A model generated the notes under the pieces. It did no database searches, was not told the DNA's origin, and was given only the letters and a program-made list of their open reading frames with translations. Below are positions 1 to 9,210 of a stretch of 64,000 nucleotides of DNA, one piece after another. Positions within the stretch are counted from its first letter, which is position 1. The number at the start of each line of letters is the position of its first letter. This stretch comes from Closterium sp. NIES-65 (taxonomy: Eukaryota > Streptophyta > Zygnematophyceae > Desmidiales > Closteriaceae), in assembly GCA_948144175.1 (NCBI GenBank), contig CANXME010000213.1, positions 2,752,501 through 2,816,500 on the forward strand, read 5' to 3'. Made by a program: the position numbers and the translations under genes.

Positions 1-1750
1 GCTTGATCATTCCGAGCCTGTGTCACTCGTCAACCAGTGTCGTACGGTGATCGTCTAGCGCCGCAGCTAGCTGTGTCTGCCCTCGCTCGGGTCTGAGGGG
101 CTGCCCTTCCAGGCCAGGGTTACAGTATTTCAGCTCGGGAAGGCAGCCAAAACGCATCTGGGACGGGCGCCATATGTGTTCGCGTGACTGGCTCGCAACG
201 GTGCAGCGTCGCATGTATGTACGTGGCGGGCTGCAGAACAGTGTACAGTGATGAGACTGGTGGTCGCCCGCTAGGATGGCATTGCAATGTCAGCCAAGAC
301 TTGGTTTGGATGGCTGCGCCATGCCAGGTTACCAGACCTAACCGCGAGCCGCAGTCCTAACGAGAATGTCTACATCACCCTGGAAAAACAAGCGTTGGTG
401 TTTAACTTACATAGCTTCCTTTGCTTCGGTGTGAAATAATCTCCTGTTGCCGTTTTTAGCTGGAAATTCTGTTCCGTCAAAGTGGTTGAGATCAGGCGAA
501 TTGAACCCGTACACTGGGATCAAACTGTGGTGTGGATCATGAAGATATTGTGGGTGTCCCAATCACCAAATTATCTGCAAGAAACCCCTTGAAAACAGCT
601 GAAATGTGCCTGGAGTGACAGTTCTGTAAAAGAAATCGGACAATTACAGACAATGATGCCGAACCTACTACCACAAGAGCACTGTGCAGAGCGGCTGCGT
701 GGATCTGAACAATTGAATCGGAGGCACTGGTTCTCTCAGATGTCGTAGTCGTCGCACAGCCAGCGACTCGCTCGCTGGTTCGCAAATGTCATCGCATACG
801 AGTCAACAAAGTACACAATCGAAAGAACAGAAGGCAAATCCTGCCCGAACCAGGCCTCAACATCCGCGACGTTGGGATCGTCGCGTCAGGTGTACTTCAA
901 CTCGATTGGTGCGACGTTGCTTGCGAATGACAGGGGCTCGTTGCACGCGATTATAGTTGACCTTTCGCTACATTCTATCACGTCTGGAAATTAAAACAGA
1001 ATATAATTTACTACATTGTAATTAACCTTTCATCACCCGCGAACAACAGGCGTTTTACAAGTGTTCACTGTGCACATCCAGCCTTCTACGTGTTTGCGTT
1101 TCTTTCTCAACCGCGATCATTTTATAGGACCACGCAGCGCAAAGGCGAACGTGCCAGAACCAGGGTGAAACACGTGACAAGCGGCCGACAAACTCAATTC
1201 CTCCAATACTGGCGTGCTACGTGTACTGGTCCGACATTTACGTGGTCATGTAATTGCTCATTCTTATTGGCTATTCAGATACAGCGTTCAATGCTGTTGC
1301 ATAGGGGGGCTTGATAGCCTACGTGATCCGCGTATACGTGGCACAACGCTGGTCAGCAGCACCTGCTGAGTCAGACGAAGTACTAAGATCCAGAACTTTC
1401 GGACGACCATGTTTTCTCATGTGCAGAGCTCGTTCAACAAATCGGTGCTGTTCGCCAGCACCAATGAAGCAAAAACCCATGGGATAATGAAGGGGATCCG
1501 GAAGGTGGGTCTCGCCTTCCTGATCCCGTCAATTAGGGTTCGTTTACCTCCGTCAGCCTGGTCAGCCCGTAAAAAAGGTGCCGAGCCTCCCCAACCGTCC
1601 AAACCTACAATCAAAGTGGGTGTCTGGCGAACGCCCCAATTTGTCCACCAAAACGAACTGCTCGATGGCATATGGAAGCCGGGACACAACTTCTTCCTTG
1701 GGCAAAGCTCTATCCCCAAGCCAAGCCATCGCCATGCCGCGTTTTTCGAA
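1..1750. other. Unassigned flanking DNA, no gene recognised
   Basis: Only short open frames occur here (for example 537-785 minus, 1409-1786 plus, 1417-1776 minus). They overlap each other on both strands and show no domain I recognise. Base composition is mixed and no LTR, PBS or polymerase motif is visible. It could be host intergenic DNA or very old transposon debris. Confidence 0.5.
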
Positions 1751-1751
1751 G

Positions 1752-1913
1752 CACAGCGACGGCACAGCCGTCGCATTGTCGGTTAGAGGGGAACCTCTGA
1801 ACAAGCCTGTTGTTTGACAAAGGGGGGTTCGAATACCCCCCATTTTTCCCCTCCCGAACACACCTTCCGCGCATGACTTGGTCGAAATCGTTCGTTTTTT
1901 TTTTTTTTTTTTT
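1752..1913 (+). other. tRNA-like / SINE-like remnant with T tail
   Basis: A GGTTAGAG stretch resembling a tRNA D-loop lies about 55 bases upstream of GGGGGGTTCGAATACCCCCC, which resembles a T-arm and Pol III B box with one extra base in the loop. A run of 19 T follows at 1895-1913. No matching acceptor stem and no seven-base anticodon loop can be folded, so it is not a working tRNA gene. A degenerate tRNA-derived SINE is possible. This is inference from short motifs only. Confidence 0.25.
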
Positions 1914-1959
1914 CGCTTGTTACCCTTATTCGTTTTTGGCCCTCGGTCTGGCACTAGTC

Positions 1960-1984
1960 AGTGGCGCGTAAAATTCGCGCCACT
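1960..1984. repeat. Perfect 9-bp hairpin
   Basis: AGTGGCGCG and CGCGCCACT are perfect inverted arms around a TAAAATT loop. CACTAG occurs just outside on the left (1952-1957) and overlaps the right arm end (1981-1986). It may be the end of a small DNA transposon or a regulatory palindrome. No partner copy is seen in the window. Confidence 0.6.
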
Positions 1985-2194
1985 AGATGAGGAATGTGGG
2001 GCTGGGGGTTCCACATGCGATTGTAAAACTTCCTGTTTTGGGGATTGAAGTTTCGCAGACCGCATTACGCCCAGACCTCTTGGGCGGGTTTCGACCCCGG
2101 TTCCGGATGCGGTCACCATGCCGATGCCGTCAAAATGCCGTCGTTATCTGAGTTGCTGGCGAACACCGCCATCGTAGTAGCGTATTCTTACGGG

Positions 2195-2521
2195 TGCAAT
2201 GAATCTAGGTAGCGAGGATTGAGCTAAGTGACAAACGAGTACAAAATGTGAGCGAAGTCATGAGCGAACGTTTATATGAGCGAACATTTATACGCGAAAC
2301 ATGCCAACGGAAACGCGGCGCGAACGAGCTAGCTAGTGCGAGGCTGGCATCGAGGCTCGAGCTAGTCTCGAAGCGTAGGCCGACACGGCCGGGCCAGCGG
2401 TGCATGGTTTGGTAAAACAGTGCGCGCGAAGTCGGCCTAGCGCGAAGCGTAGGCTGCTCCTGTACGCGATGTTGTAGGATGTGCTAAGGAATGTCGAGAA
2501 AATTCCTAACACTACCCCTCC
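2195..2521 (-). repeat. Gyp1 3' LTR (approximate left end)
   Basis: Read on the minus strand it starts TGTTAGGAATTTTC directly after a purine-rich stretch (GAGACGGAGGGGTAG), as a 3' LTR does after its polypurine tract. It contains TATAAATG and TATAAACG TATA-like motifs near 2265-2295. The proposed end at 2195 (TTGCA) is a guess, because the 5' LTR is not in the window for comparison. Confidence 0.55.
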
Positions 2522-2632
2522 GTCTCAAGAAGCCCCCTCCGCTACGCGAGTGCGTGTATGTCGCGGAAACCACGGCTCCTCAATTACACTTGCAGGGCAG
2601 GGTGGTTTTCGATGTTGGCCAGGGGAACCCAG
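2522..2632 (-). pseudogene. Gyp1 chromodomain tail, stop and polypurine tract
   Basis: The minus strand encodes WVPLANIENHPALQ followed by a stop, then remnants such as GFRDIHALA. This matches the end of a chromodomain fused to a gypsy integrase, which in chromoviruses binds histone marks and directs integration. It is the continuation of the chromodomain at 15306-15430, separated by the Cop-A insertion. The early stop after NHPALQ and later stops indicate decay. Confidence 0.6.
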
Positions 2633-2755
2633 TGAGAAGAAACAAGAAATGAATTACTAAAGGAAAGTTGGGTACAAGTGCAAACCCTAGAAAGCTGTAC
2701 CCCAAATCTGCTACCCCACTATAGCCTACAACTGCTATGTCATATAAATCTGACA
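2633..2755 (-). repeat. Cop-A 3' LTR (123 bp)
   Basis: Minus-strand sequence begins TGTCAGATTTATATGACATAG and ends TTCTTCTCA. It is preceded by the polypurine tract CTATAGGGGTG at 2756-2766. It carries the LTR core shared by most copia copies here (GGCTATAGTGGGG... GGGTACA... TTGTACCC). Confidence 0.95.
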
Positions 2756-2924
2756 CACCCCTATAGGCAAAGTGGGGGAGAACAAGGGGTCACAAGACCA
2801 GTCAAGCAAAGCAAAGCAAGCTCAGGGTGGATCACAAAGTCACCACACATTCCGAGCACAAGTTCAAGGCCACAAGGCCAGTTCACATGCAGGGTTACAT
2901 ATATATAAGGCTAGACAAGCAAGA
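2756..2924 (-). promoter_or_regulatory. Cop-A polypurine tract and 3' UTR with twin hairpins
   Basis: Next to the LTR lies the plus-strand primer CTATAGGGGTG (minus). In the UTR two small hairpins are visible: GGTC-ACAA-GACC at 2788-2799 and GGCC-ACAA-GGCC at 2868-2879 (plus-strand notation; loop TTGT in the RNA). The same two positions form hairpins in Cop-B, C, D, E and F. Confidence 0.7.
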
Positions 2925-4074
2925 TCAGGTGTATATATAAATATATATAACAGTACAAACAAGGTCAAGGGGTGAGCAAGTGAGGCAAGGCAGGCACAAG
3001 ACCCAGCTGAGTACAGAAGCGCTGATGATACAAGGCGCAAGTGCCTTGGTGAAGATATCAGCAGTGTTGGCCTTAGAGGCCACGTACGCAAGGCGCAACT
3101 GACCACGCTGCTGTAGCTCACGAGCCAGGAAGTAGCGAAGAACAATGTGCTTCGTTCTGTGCTCCAGTCTGTGCTCGCGACACAAGGCCAGCATGGCCTT
3201 GTTGTCTACGTACAGAACTAGAGGAGAACGAGGCGGCTCTCCAAGGTCAATTAGCAGGTAGGTGAGCCAGCGAAGCTGCTGAGCAGCCATGGCTCCTGCG
3301 TAGATCTCAGCCTCACAACTGGAGCCGAGAACAGAAGACGAGCGAGTAGCCCGCCACAAAACAGAGCCAGAATCAAGGCTGAAGGTGTAACCCTGTGACG
3401 ACCGCTGCGTAGCCTGGTCGTCAACCCAAGAAGCGTCTGCGTGCCCAATGAGGACCACTAGACTCTGCCCTCCTAGCACAAGCCCCATGCCCGACGTACT
3501 GCACAAGTAGCGCAAAACCCTCTTCGCTGTAGCCATGTGCTCCGGTCTGTGTCTCCCAGCAGCAACATAGCGTGCGAGAATGCTAAGAGGGTATGCAAGG
3601 TCAGGTCGTGTGCAGGTTATCAGGTACATGAGGCAGCCAACAAGCTCTGGGTACGGGCCACTCGGCTCTACGGACTCATCCGAAGGCAGAACTGAGAGCG
3701 AGTGGCGAGTAGGCAGAGGAGTGGCCTGAGGCGAGGAGTACGTGAAGCCGAAGCGCTGAAGGACCTGTTGCACCATGTGTGAGTGAGTCAGGATAATGGT
3801 GCGGCGTGATCTGTCCCGGGTGATCTGCAAGCCAAGGTAGCTGCGCAGTTCACCAGGGTCAGTGCACGTGTGTCTCTTCTACAGCTCGGACTTCACGTGG
3901 GCGAGTCTAGCAGTGTCAGTTGTGGCAAAGACCAAGTCGTCGACGTACACGAGGATGTAGAACGGCGGCAAAGAAGTGTCGGTGCGCAGAAATAGCGACG
4001 GGTCGGCAGTAGAGGGAGCAAACCCAAGAGCCGCAAGTGCAGTCCTCAGTGTGCCGTGCCACTCACGCGGTGCC
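2925..4074 (-). pseudogene. Cop-A RT C-terminus and RNase H
   Basis: Minus-strand translation gives the RT catalytic box YVDD (about 3950), the connection region (MVQQVLQRF, CTRPDLAYPLSIL) and copia RNase H. The RNase H acidic residues are visible in GHADASW, CEAEIYA, YVDNKAM and NTADIFTKA. RT and RNase H copy the element RNA into cDNA inside virus-like particles. A stop (TAG) interrupts the frame just before KRHTCTD, and the last residues run off frame after TKALAP. The segment ends exactly at the Cop-B insertion (TSD GTGCC), and the upstream RT half continues at 9345. Confidence 0.9.
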
Positions 4075-4203
4075 TGTCAGATATATATGACATAGCTGTT
4101 GTAGGCTATAGTGGGGTAGCACATATGGGGTACAGCTCTCTAGGGTTTGCATTTGTACCCAACTTTCACTTAGTCATTCCATTCCTGTTCTACTATTCTC
4201 ACA
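4075..4203 (+). repeat. Cop-B 5' LTR (129 bp)
   Basis: Begins TGTCAGATATATATGACATA and ends TATTCTCACA. A TATATAT stretch 6-13 bases from the start is the likely TATA element, so U3 would be extremely short. GGGTACA and TGTACCC form an inverted pair within it. It differs from the 3' LTR at one C/T near 4150. Confidence 0.97.
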
Positions 4204-4215
4204 TGGTATCAGAGC
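4204..4215 (+). promoter_or_regulatory. Cop-B primer-binding site
   Basis: TGGTATCAGAGC directly follows the LTR terminal CA. It is complementary to the 3' end of plant initiator methionine tRNA (known for many plant copia elements) and would prime minus-strand DNA synthesis. Confidence 0.93.
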
Positions 4216-4216
4216 G

Positions 4217-4249
4217 GGTTCCCTTTGGGAACTTCGCCTAGGGCCCACC
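4217..4249 (+). ncRNA. Post-PBS hairpin and GGGCCCACC motif in Cop-B leader RNA
   Basis: GTTCCC-TTT-GGGAAC (4218-4232) folds perfectly right after the PBS and is followed by GGGCCCACC at 4241-4249. Equivalent hairpins with different stem sequences occur at the same place in Cop-A, D, E, I and M, which argues for selection on structure. By analogy with retroviral leaders it may serve packaging or dimerisation. That role is inference. Confidence 0.6.
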
Positions 4250-4309
4250 GAAGCGCCCCCCGAGGCGCGCTTACTTTTTTTTTTTCTCTCTCTTGAGCGA
4301 CCCTCCGTG

Positions 4310-5240
4310 TCGCCCTTCCCTCGCGGCCCCGCCGCCCTTTCAGACGCGGCCCCGCCGCCCCCTTTCGAACGCGGCCCTGCCGCCATTTCAGACGCAGCCC
4401 CGCCGCCCACTTCGGACGCGGCCCCGCCCGCCCCTTAAGCCGCGGCCCCGCCGCCCGCTCGGACGCGGCCCCGCCGCCTGCTCAGACGCGGCCCGGCCGC
4501 CTGCTCAGCTGCGGCCCCGCTGCTCGCTCCGACGCGGCCCCGCCGCCTGCTCAGACGCGGCCCCGCCGCCCACTCAGACGCGGCCCCGCCGCTTGCTTAG
4601 CCGCGGCCCCGCCGCCCGCTCCGACGCGGCCCCGCCGCCTGCTCAGACGCGGCCTCGCCGCCTGCTCAACAGCGGCCCCGCTGCTCGCTCCGACGCGGCC
4701 CCGCTGCTCGCTCCGGCGCGGCCCCGCCGCCTCCTCAGCCGCGGCCCCGCCGCCCACTCAGACGCGGCCCCGCCGTCTGCTGAGCCGCGGCCCCACCGCC
4801 CCCCCCCCCCCCCCCCTCCGACGCGGCCCTGCCGCCTGCTCAGACGCGGCCCCGCAGCCCGTTCCGCCGCGGCCCCGCCGCCGTCACTCGCGGCCACCCC
4901 GCCCTTGCGCGGCCCCGCCGCCTCCTACCTGCGACCCTATGGTCGCCTCTACTGCGGCCCTTCGCCGTCCCTACAACCCGGCCCCGCCGCCCCTTCCTCT
5001 CTCGCCGCCCAACTGCAGCAGCCGAGCCGCCCACCTGCAGCAGCCGAGCCACCCACCTGCAGCAGCCGAGCCGCCCACCTGCAGCAACTGAGCCGCTCAC
5101 CTGCAGCAGCCGAGCCGCCCTGCACCCGAGCCGCCTTGTCGCCGAGCCGCCCGGGAGCCGAGCCGCCCAGTAGCCGAGTCGCTGAGTCGCCGAGCCGCCC
5201 TTCTGCAGAGCTGCCCGACCTGCCCTGCCCGGTGAGCACA
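4310..5240 (+). repeat. Cop-B GC-rich leader with tandem repeats
   Basis: The leader between PBS and gag is built of repeats. A 23-bp unit (GACGCGGCCCCGCCGCCTGCTC-like) runs through about 4310-4870, with an 18-C run at 4799-4816. An 18-23-bp unit containing CTGCAGCAGCCGAGCCGCC occupies about 5020-5120. The 23-bp period is not a multiple of three, so the long open frame at 4293-5312 is a by-product of composition rather than a convincing gene. Confidence 0.8.
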
Positions 5241-5298
5241 GTACCGCTGTCACTGCGTGCTCATCCCCTACTGCTTGCACTGCTTCGCTGTCGTCGTC

Positions 5299-6840
5299 AT
5301 GGCTACCCCTAGTGTCCTAGCTTTTGACGCTGAGGGTCGAGCCATTGACTTTGAGGTCTGGGTAGACGACCTGCAGTTGTTTTTACAGTGCGATAGGGCA
5401 GACGGCCTCTCTCTCTTTGACCTCACTTCTGGCGCCTCTCCTGCCCCTGCTGCTGATGCTGATCCCACTGTGCGCTCTCAGTGGGCCACCCGCGATGCTG
5501 CTGCACGTCTTGCTGTGCGTCGCCACCTCCCTACCTCTGAGCGCGCGCACTTTAGTCAGTACAAGAGTGCTCAGACCTTGTACGACGCTGTAGTTGCGCG
5601 CTACTCCTCCCCTGCCACTGCTGCACTGAGCCGTCTCATGCTTCCCTACCTCTTTCCTGACCTCTCTGCCTTTCCCACTGTCGCTGACCTCATTACGCAC
5701 CTCCGCACTAGTGACACTCGCTACCGCGCCGCCCTTCCTGCTGAATTCTGCGCTAAGAACCCCCCCCCCATGTACATCACTCTCTACTATGTTGTCGCGC
5801 GCCTCCCTGACTCCCTTCGCGTAGTCAGGGACCACTTTCTCGCAGTCTGTCCCACCACCCTCACCGTTGACGTCCTCGAGAAGGCCCTCCTCGCGGCGGA
5901 GAAGAGCATCGTCGCTGTAGGAGCTTCTCGTGGTGACCCTCGCACCCCCATCTTTGAGGGGTGCTCTCCTTCCCCCCTCCTGCCCTCTGTTGCCTCTGCT
6001 GCTGCTGCCGACCTGCTTGGTCTCGAGTCGGTTGGCGCGGCGTCTGCCCCTAGTGGGAGACGCCGCTCTTGCAAGGGCAAAGGGGGCAAGGGCGCTGGTG
6101 GAGCTGGAGGGAACGGTGGAGGTGGCGGTGAAGGCGGCGGAGGGAGTGGGGGTGGCGGCGGGAGTGGTGGCGGGGGTGGTGGTAGTAGTGGTGGCTGCGG
6201 CGGAGGAGGCGGCTGTGGTAGCGGCGGCGGTGGTGGTGGCGGCAGTGGTGGCGGTGACAGTGGGGGAGGCGGCGGCGGAGGAGGCGGTGGTGGCGGAGGA
6301 GGTGGAGCTGGTCGAGGGGGTACCCAGCAGCGGAGCGGCGGTGGTGGTGGTCAGCGCTCGCAGCAGCAGCAGCAGCAGCGTTCGCGTGACGTCCCTCCGC
6401 CCCAGCAGCTCCGTGAGTGGTACACTCGGCGTCAGAGGGGTGGGGGTACTGGTCCTTGTACCTACGTCCTTCGCTCTGGCGACCGCGCGGGTGAGCAGTG
6501 TGGGGGTGCCCACTCCACCCAGCGCTGCTTTGGCCGCCTGACGGACGCTTGGCGTCAGCAGTTCCCCGGGGCTAGTGAGATCCCTCGCTGGGATGAGCTT
6601 CTTAGGGCTGGTGTAGCGATCTTTGATGTTGATTTTGATGCTATCCTTGCTGCTATGTATGTTGTGACTATTAGTGAGGAGGGTGACTGTTACCGGTGTT
6701 TCCCGCCTGACCCAGGCATTGGTGCTGTCCCTGCTGAGTCTAGAGCTGCCGCGCGGCCTCGGCCGTACTTCGTTCCGCTCCTGCAGCAGGTTCTTGGTCT
6801 TTCTCCTCCGGTAGGGTGTCCACAGCCTGTCCAGTCGTAG
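5299..6840 (+). CDS. gag: Cop-B Gag fused in frame to linker (protease/integrase deleted)
   Basis: The ATG at 5299 is chosen because MATPSVLAFDAEG matches the gag start of Cop-A, I and M. The product is 513 residues. The N-terminal 230 residues are a helical copia-type Gag core (VWVDDLQLFL, FSQYKSAQTLYDAVVARYSS, LITHLRTSD, GASRGDPRTPIFEGC). A Lys/Arg stretch and a poly-Gly tract follow (about residues 265-350), then a Gln run, QQLREWY and a Cys/His cluster C-x13-C-x3-H-x4-C. Gag forms the particle shell and binds RNA. After DPGIG the frame passes directly into RPYFVPLLQQVLGL, the pre-RT linker, and stops at TAG 6838-6840. The stop is probably a CAG-to-TAG change. Confidence 0.88.
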   Translation: MATPSVLAFDAEGRAIDFEVWVDDLQLFLQCDRADGLSLFDLTSGASPAPAADADPTVRSQWATRDAAARLAVRRHLPTSERAHFSQYKSAQTLYDAVVARYSSPATAALSRLMLPYLFPDLSAFPTVADLITHLRTSDTRYRAALPAEFCAKNPPPMYITLYYVVARLPDSLRVVRDHFLAVCPTTLTVDVLEKALLAAEKSIVAVGASRGDPRTPIFEGCSPSPLLPSVASAAAADLLGLESVGAASAPSGRRRSCKGKGGKGAGGAGGNGGGGGEGGGGSGGGGGSGGGGGGSSGGCGGGGGCGSGGGGGGGSGGGDSGGGGGGGGGGGGGGGAGRGGTQQRSGGGGGQRSQQQQQQRSRDVPPPQQLREWYTRRQRGGGTGPCTYVLRSGDRAGEQCGGAHSTQRCFGRLTDAWRQQFPGASEIPRWDELLRAGVAIFDVDFDAILAAMYVVTISEEGDCYRCFPPDPGIGAVPAESRAAARPRPYFVPLLQQVLGLSPPVGCPQPVQS

Positions 6841-8131
6841 TCACTGTTGGAGCCTTCCTCTCCACTGCCTGCTCCCTCTCCTTACACTAGTCCTACTGGA
6901 GGTCTTGCTAAGCGTCGTGAGCCTGCGTCTCGTCCCGCATTGCCTGTTCGTCCTGCTCGCGCTAGTGGTCGCGGTTCACGTCAGCGTCCTCCTCCTGTCC
7001 CTGGCACGCACCGGATGTCTCTGCGTCCGTCCACTGCTCCTCTGCGTGCCCCTTTGCGTTCTCCTCCTGAGTCCTCCCTTCGTGCGCTTGCCGACCCGGA
7101 GTCGGACTCCCTTCGTGCTGCCAGTCCTACTCTCACACGTCTGCTTGCTACTGTCGTCACTGACCCCTCTTTTGAGTCCACTGCTGCGTCTGCTCTTGTC
7201 GCTGAGCTCGTCAACTTTGCTGCTCGCTGTCGTCTAGACTACGCTGCTAGCCTTGTTGCTGAGTCTGCGTCTGTCTGTCCTCCGTCCGTCGGGGGTGAGT
7301 GTGCTCTTGGCACGGACGTCCTAGAGGACAGGCAAGAGGAGTTACAGTGTCTGGCGGCTGCTTCACCTCATCTCGCGTCTGTACTGCTTGCTCCTGAGGG
7401 AGACCCGGATGCACTAGACATCCCGACTCCGCGCTCTTACGCGGAGGCCGTAGAGGGTCCCTACTCCTCTCAGTGGCAGGCAGCTATGGATGCAGAGATG
7501 GCTTCCTGGAAGTCCACAAGCACCTACGTTGACGCAGTTCCCCCTCCTGGGGCGAACATCGTCAATGGCATGTGGATTTTCAGGGTGAAGCGACCGCCGG
7601 GTTCTCCACCTGTCTTCAAGGCACGTTACGTGGCTCGTGGCTTCGGTCAGCAGCAGGGGGTTGACTACTTTCAAAACTTCTCTCCCATCCCGAAGTTGAC
7701 CACTCTTCGGGTACTGCTGCACATAGCTGCTCACCTTGACTACGAGCTACACTCTCTTGACTTCAGCACTGCTTTCTTGCAGAGCAGCCGGCACGAGGAG
7801 ATCTGGCTGCGCCGTCCACCTGGCTTTACTGGGACTTTTCCTCCTGGCACCCAGTGGATCCTCCGACGCCCAGTCTACGGTCTCCGCCAGGCACTGCGTG
7901 AGTGGCACGACACACTGAGGACTACGCTTGCGGCTCTTGGGTTTGCTCCTTCTACTGCTAACCCGTCGCTGTTTCTGCGCACCGACACTTCACTGCCGCC
8001 GTTCTACATCCTCGTGTACGTCGACGACTTGGTCTTTGCCACAGCGGACACTGCTGGACTCGCCTACGTGAAGTCCGAGCTGCTGAAGAGACACACGTGC
8101 ACAGACCTGGGTGAACTGCGCAGCTACCTTG
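6841..8131 (+). pseudogene. pol: Cop-B reverse transcriptase (same frame as Gag, after a stop)
   Basis: The frame continues directly after the gag TAG without a usable ATG near the start. A Pro/Ser-rich linker leads to copia RT: SYAEAVEGPYSSQWQ, WIFRVKRPPGSPPVFKARYVARGF, LDFSTAFLQ, the YGLRQ segment and the catalytic YVDD at 8017-8028. One T is missing near 8132 (GGCTGCAG where relatives have GGCTTGCAG), shifting the frame after RSYLGC. RT would make cDNA in the particle. With the stop and the frameshift, this copy could give only partial products unless suppression occurs. Confidence 0.9.
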
Positions 8132-8999
8132 GCTGCAGATCACTCGGGACAGAGCACGCCGCACCATTACCTTGACTCAGTCACACATGGTGCAGCAGGT
8201 CCTTCAGCGCTTCGGCTTCACGTACTCTTTGCCTCAGGCCACTCCTCTGTCTACTCGTCACTCGCTCTCAGCTCTGCCTTCGGATGAGTCCGTAGAGTCG
8301 AGTGGCCCGTACCCAGAGCTTGTTGGCTGCCTCATGTACCTGATGACTTGCACACGACCTGACCTTGCATACCCTCTGAGCATTCTTGCACGTTATGTTG
8401 CTCCTCGGAAACCCCGACCAGAGCGCATGGCTGCAGCAAAGAGGGTATTGCGCTACCTGTGCAGTACGTCGGGCATGGGGCTAGTGCTTGGAGGGCGGAG
8501 TCCAGTGGTCCTTACAGGCCACGCAAACGCTTCTTGGGCTGACGACCAGGCTACGCAGCGGTCGTCACAGGGTTACACCTTCAGTCTTGGTTCCGGCTCT
8601 GTCTCGTGGCGGGCTACTCGTTCGTCTTCGGTTCTCAGCTCCAGTTGTGAGGCTGAGATCTACGCCGGGGCCATGGCTGCACAGGAGCTTTGCTGGCTCA
8701 CCTACCTGCTGACTGACCTTGGAGAGCTGCCTCGTTCTCCTCCAGTGCTGTACGCAGACAACAAGGCCATGCTGGCCTTGTGTCGAGAGCAGCGTCTGGA
8801 GCACAGAACGAAGCACATTGCTCTTCGCTACTTCCTTGCTCGTGAGCTACAGCAGCGTGGACAAATGCGGCTCGCGTACGTGGCCTCTGAGGCCAACACT
8901 GCTGATGTGTTCACCAAGGCACTCGCGCCTTGTGACCATCAGCGCTTCTGCACCCAGCTGGGTCTTGTGCCTGTCTTGTCTCACTTGCTCTCCTCTTGA
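8130..8999 (+). pseudogene. pol: Cop-B RT connection and RNase H
   Basis: After the frameshift the other frame carries TQSHMVQQVLQRF, the CTRPDLAYPLSIL connection, and RNase H blocks SSCEAEIYA, YADNKAM, RTKHIALRYFLARELQQRG and NTADVFTKALAP, ending at TGA 8997-8999. The first RNase H acidic residue, Asp in GHADASW of Cop-A and Cop-I, is Asn here (GHANASW), so RNase H activity is probably lost. The length of the RNase H part is normal for copia. Confidence 0.9.
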
Positions 9000-9210
9000 C
9001 TTTACTTGTACGGTGACATATATTTACCTGCTCTTACTTGTCTAGTTTTATATATATATGTCTGTACTCATGCATGTGAACTGGCCTCTGGCCCTGCTCT
9101 TGTGCTCGGACTGTGTGGTGACTTTCTGATCCACCTTGAGCTTGTTTTGCTTTACTTTGCTTGATTGGTCTTGTGACCCCTTGTTCTCCCCCACTTTGCC
9201 TATGGGGGTG
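9000..9210 (+). promoter_or_regulatory. Cop-B 3' UTR with twin hairpins and polypurine tract
   Basis: Between the stop and the LTR lies a block conserved in Cop-A, C, D, E and F (CATGTGAACTGGCC..., TGTGGTGAC..., GATCCACCTTGAGC...). Hairpins are GGCC-TCT-GGCC (9083-9093) and GGTC-TTGT-GACC (9167-9178). It ends with the polypurine tract TATGGGGGTG (9201-9210), the plus-strand primer. Confidence 0.75.

Noticed and set aside
537..785. Minus-strand 82-codon ORF as a host gene
   Set aside because: Short, no recognisable motif, no supporting promoter or splice signals that I could defend.
1752..1860. Functional tRNA gene
   Set aside because: No acceptor stem pairing, no proper anticodon arm, extra base in the T loop.
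1562..1954. 130-codon minus ORF with GGIRTPL and a Lys run
   Set aside because: The GGIRTP-like peptide is what an antisense read of a tRNA T-arm gives and the Lys run is the T19 tract. It is not a protein gene.
4293..5312. Long open frame (339 codons, Arg/Pro/Ala-rich) in the Cop-B leader
   Set aside because: It is generated by 23-bp GC repeats that lack stops, and it overlaps the gag start in another frame. No domain is seen and leaders of sister elements have unrelated frames.
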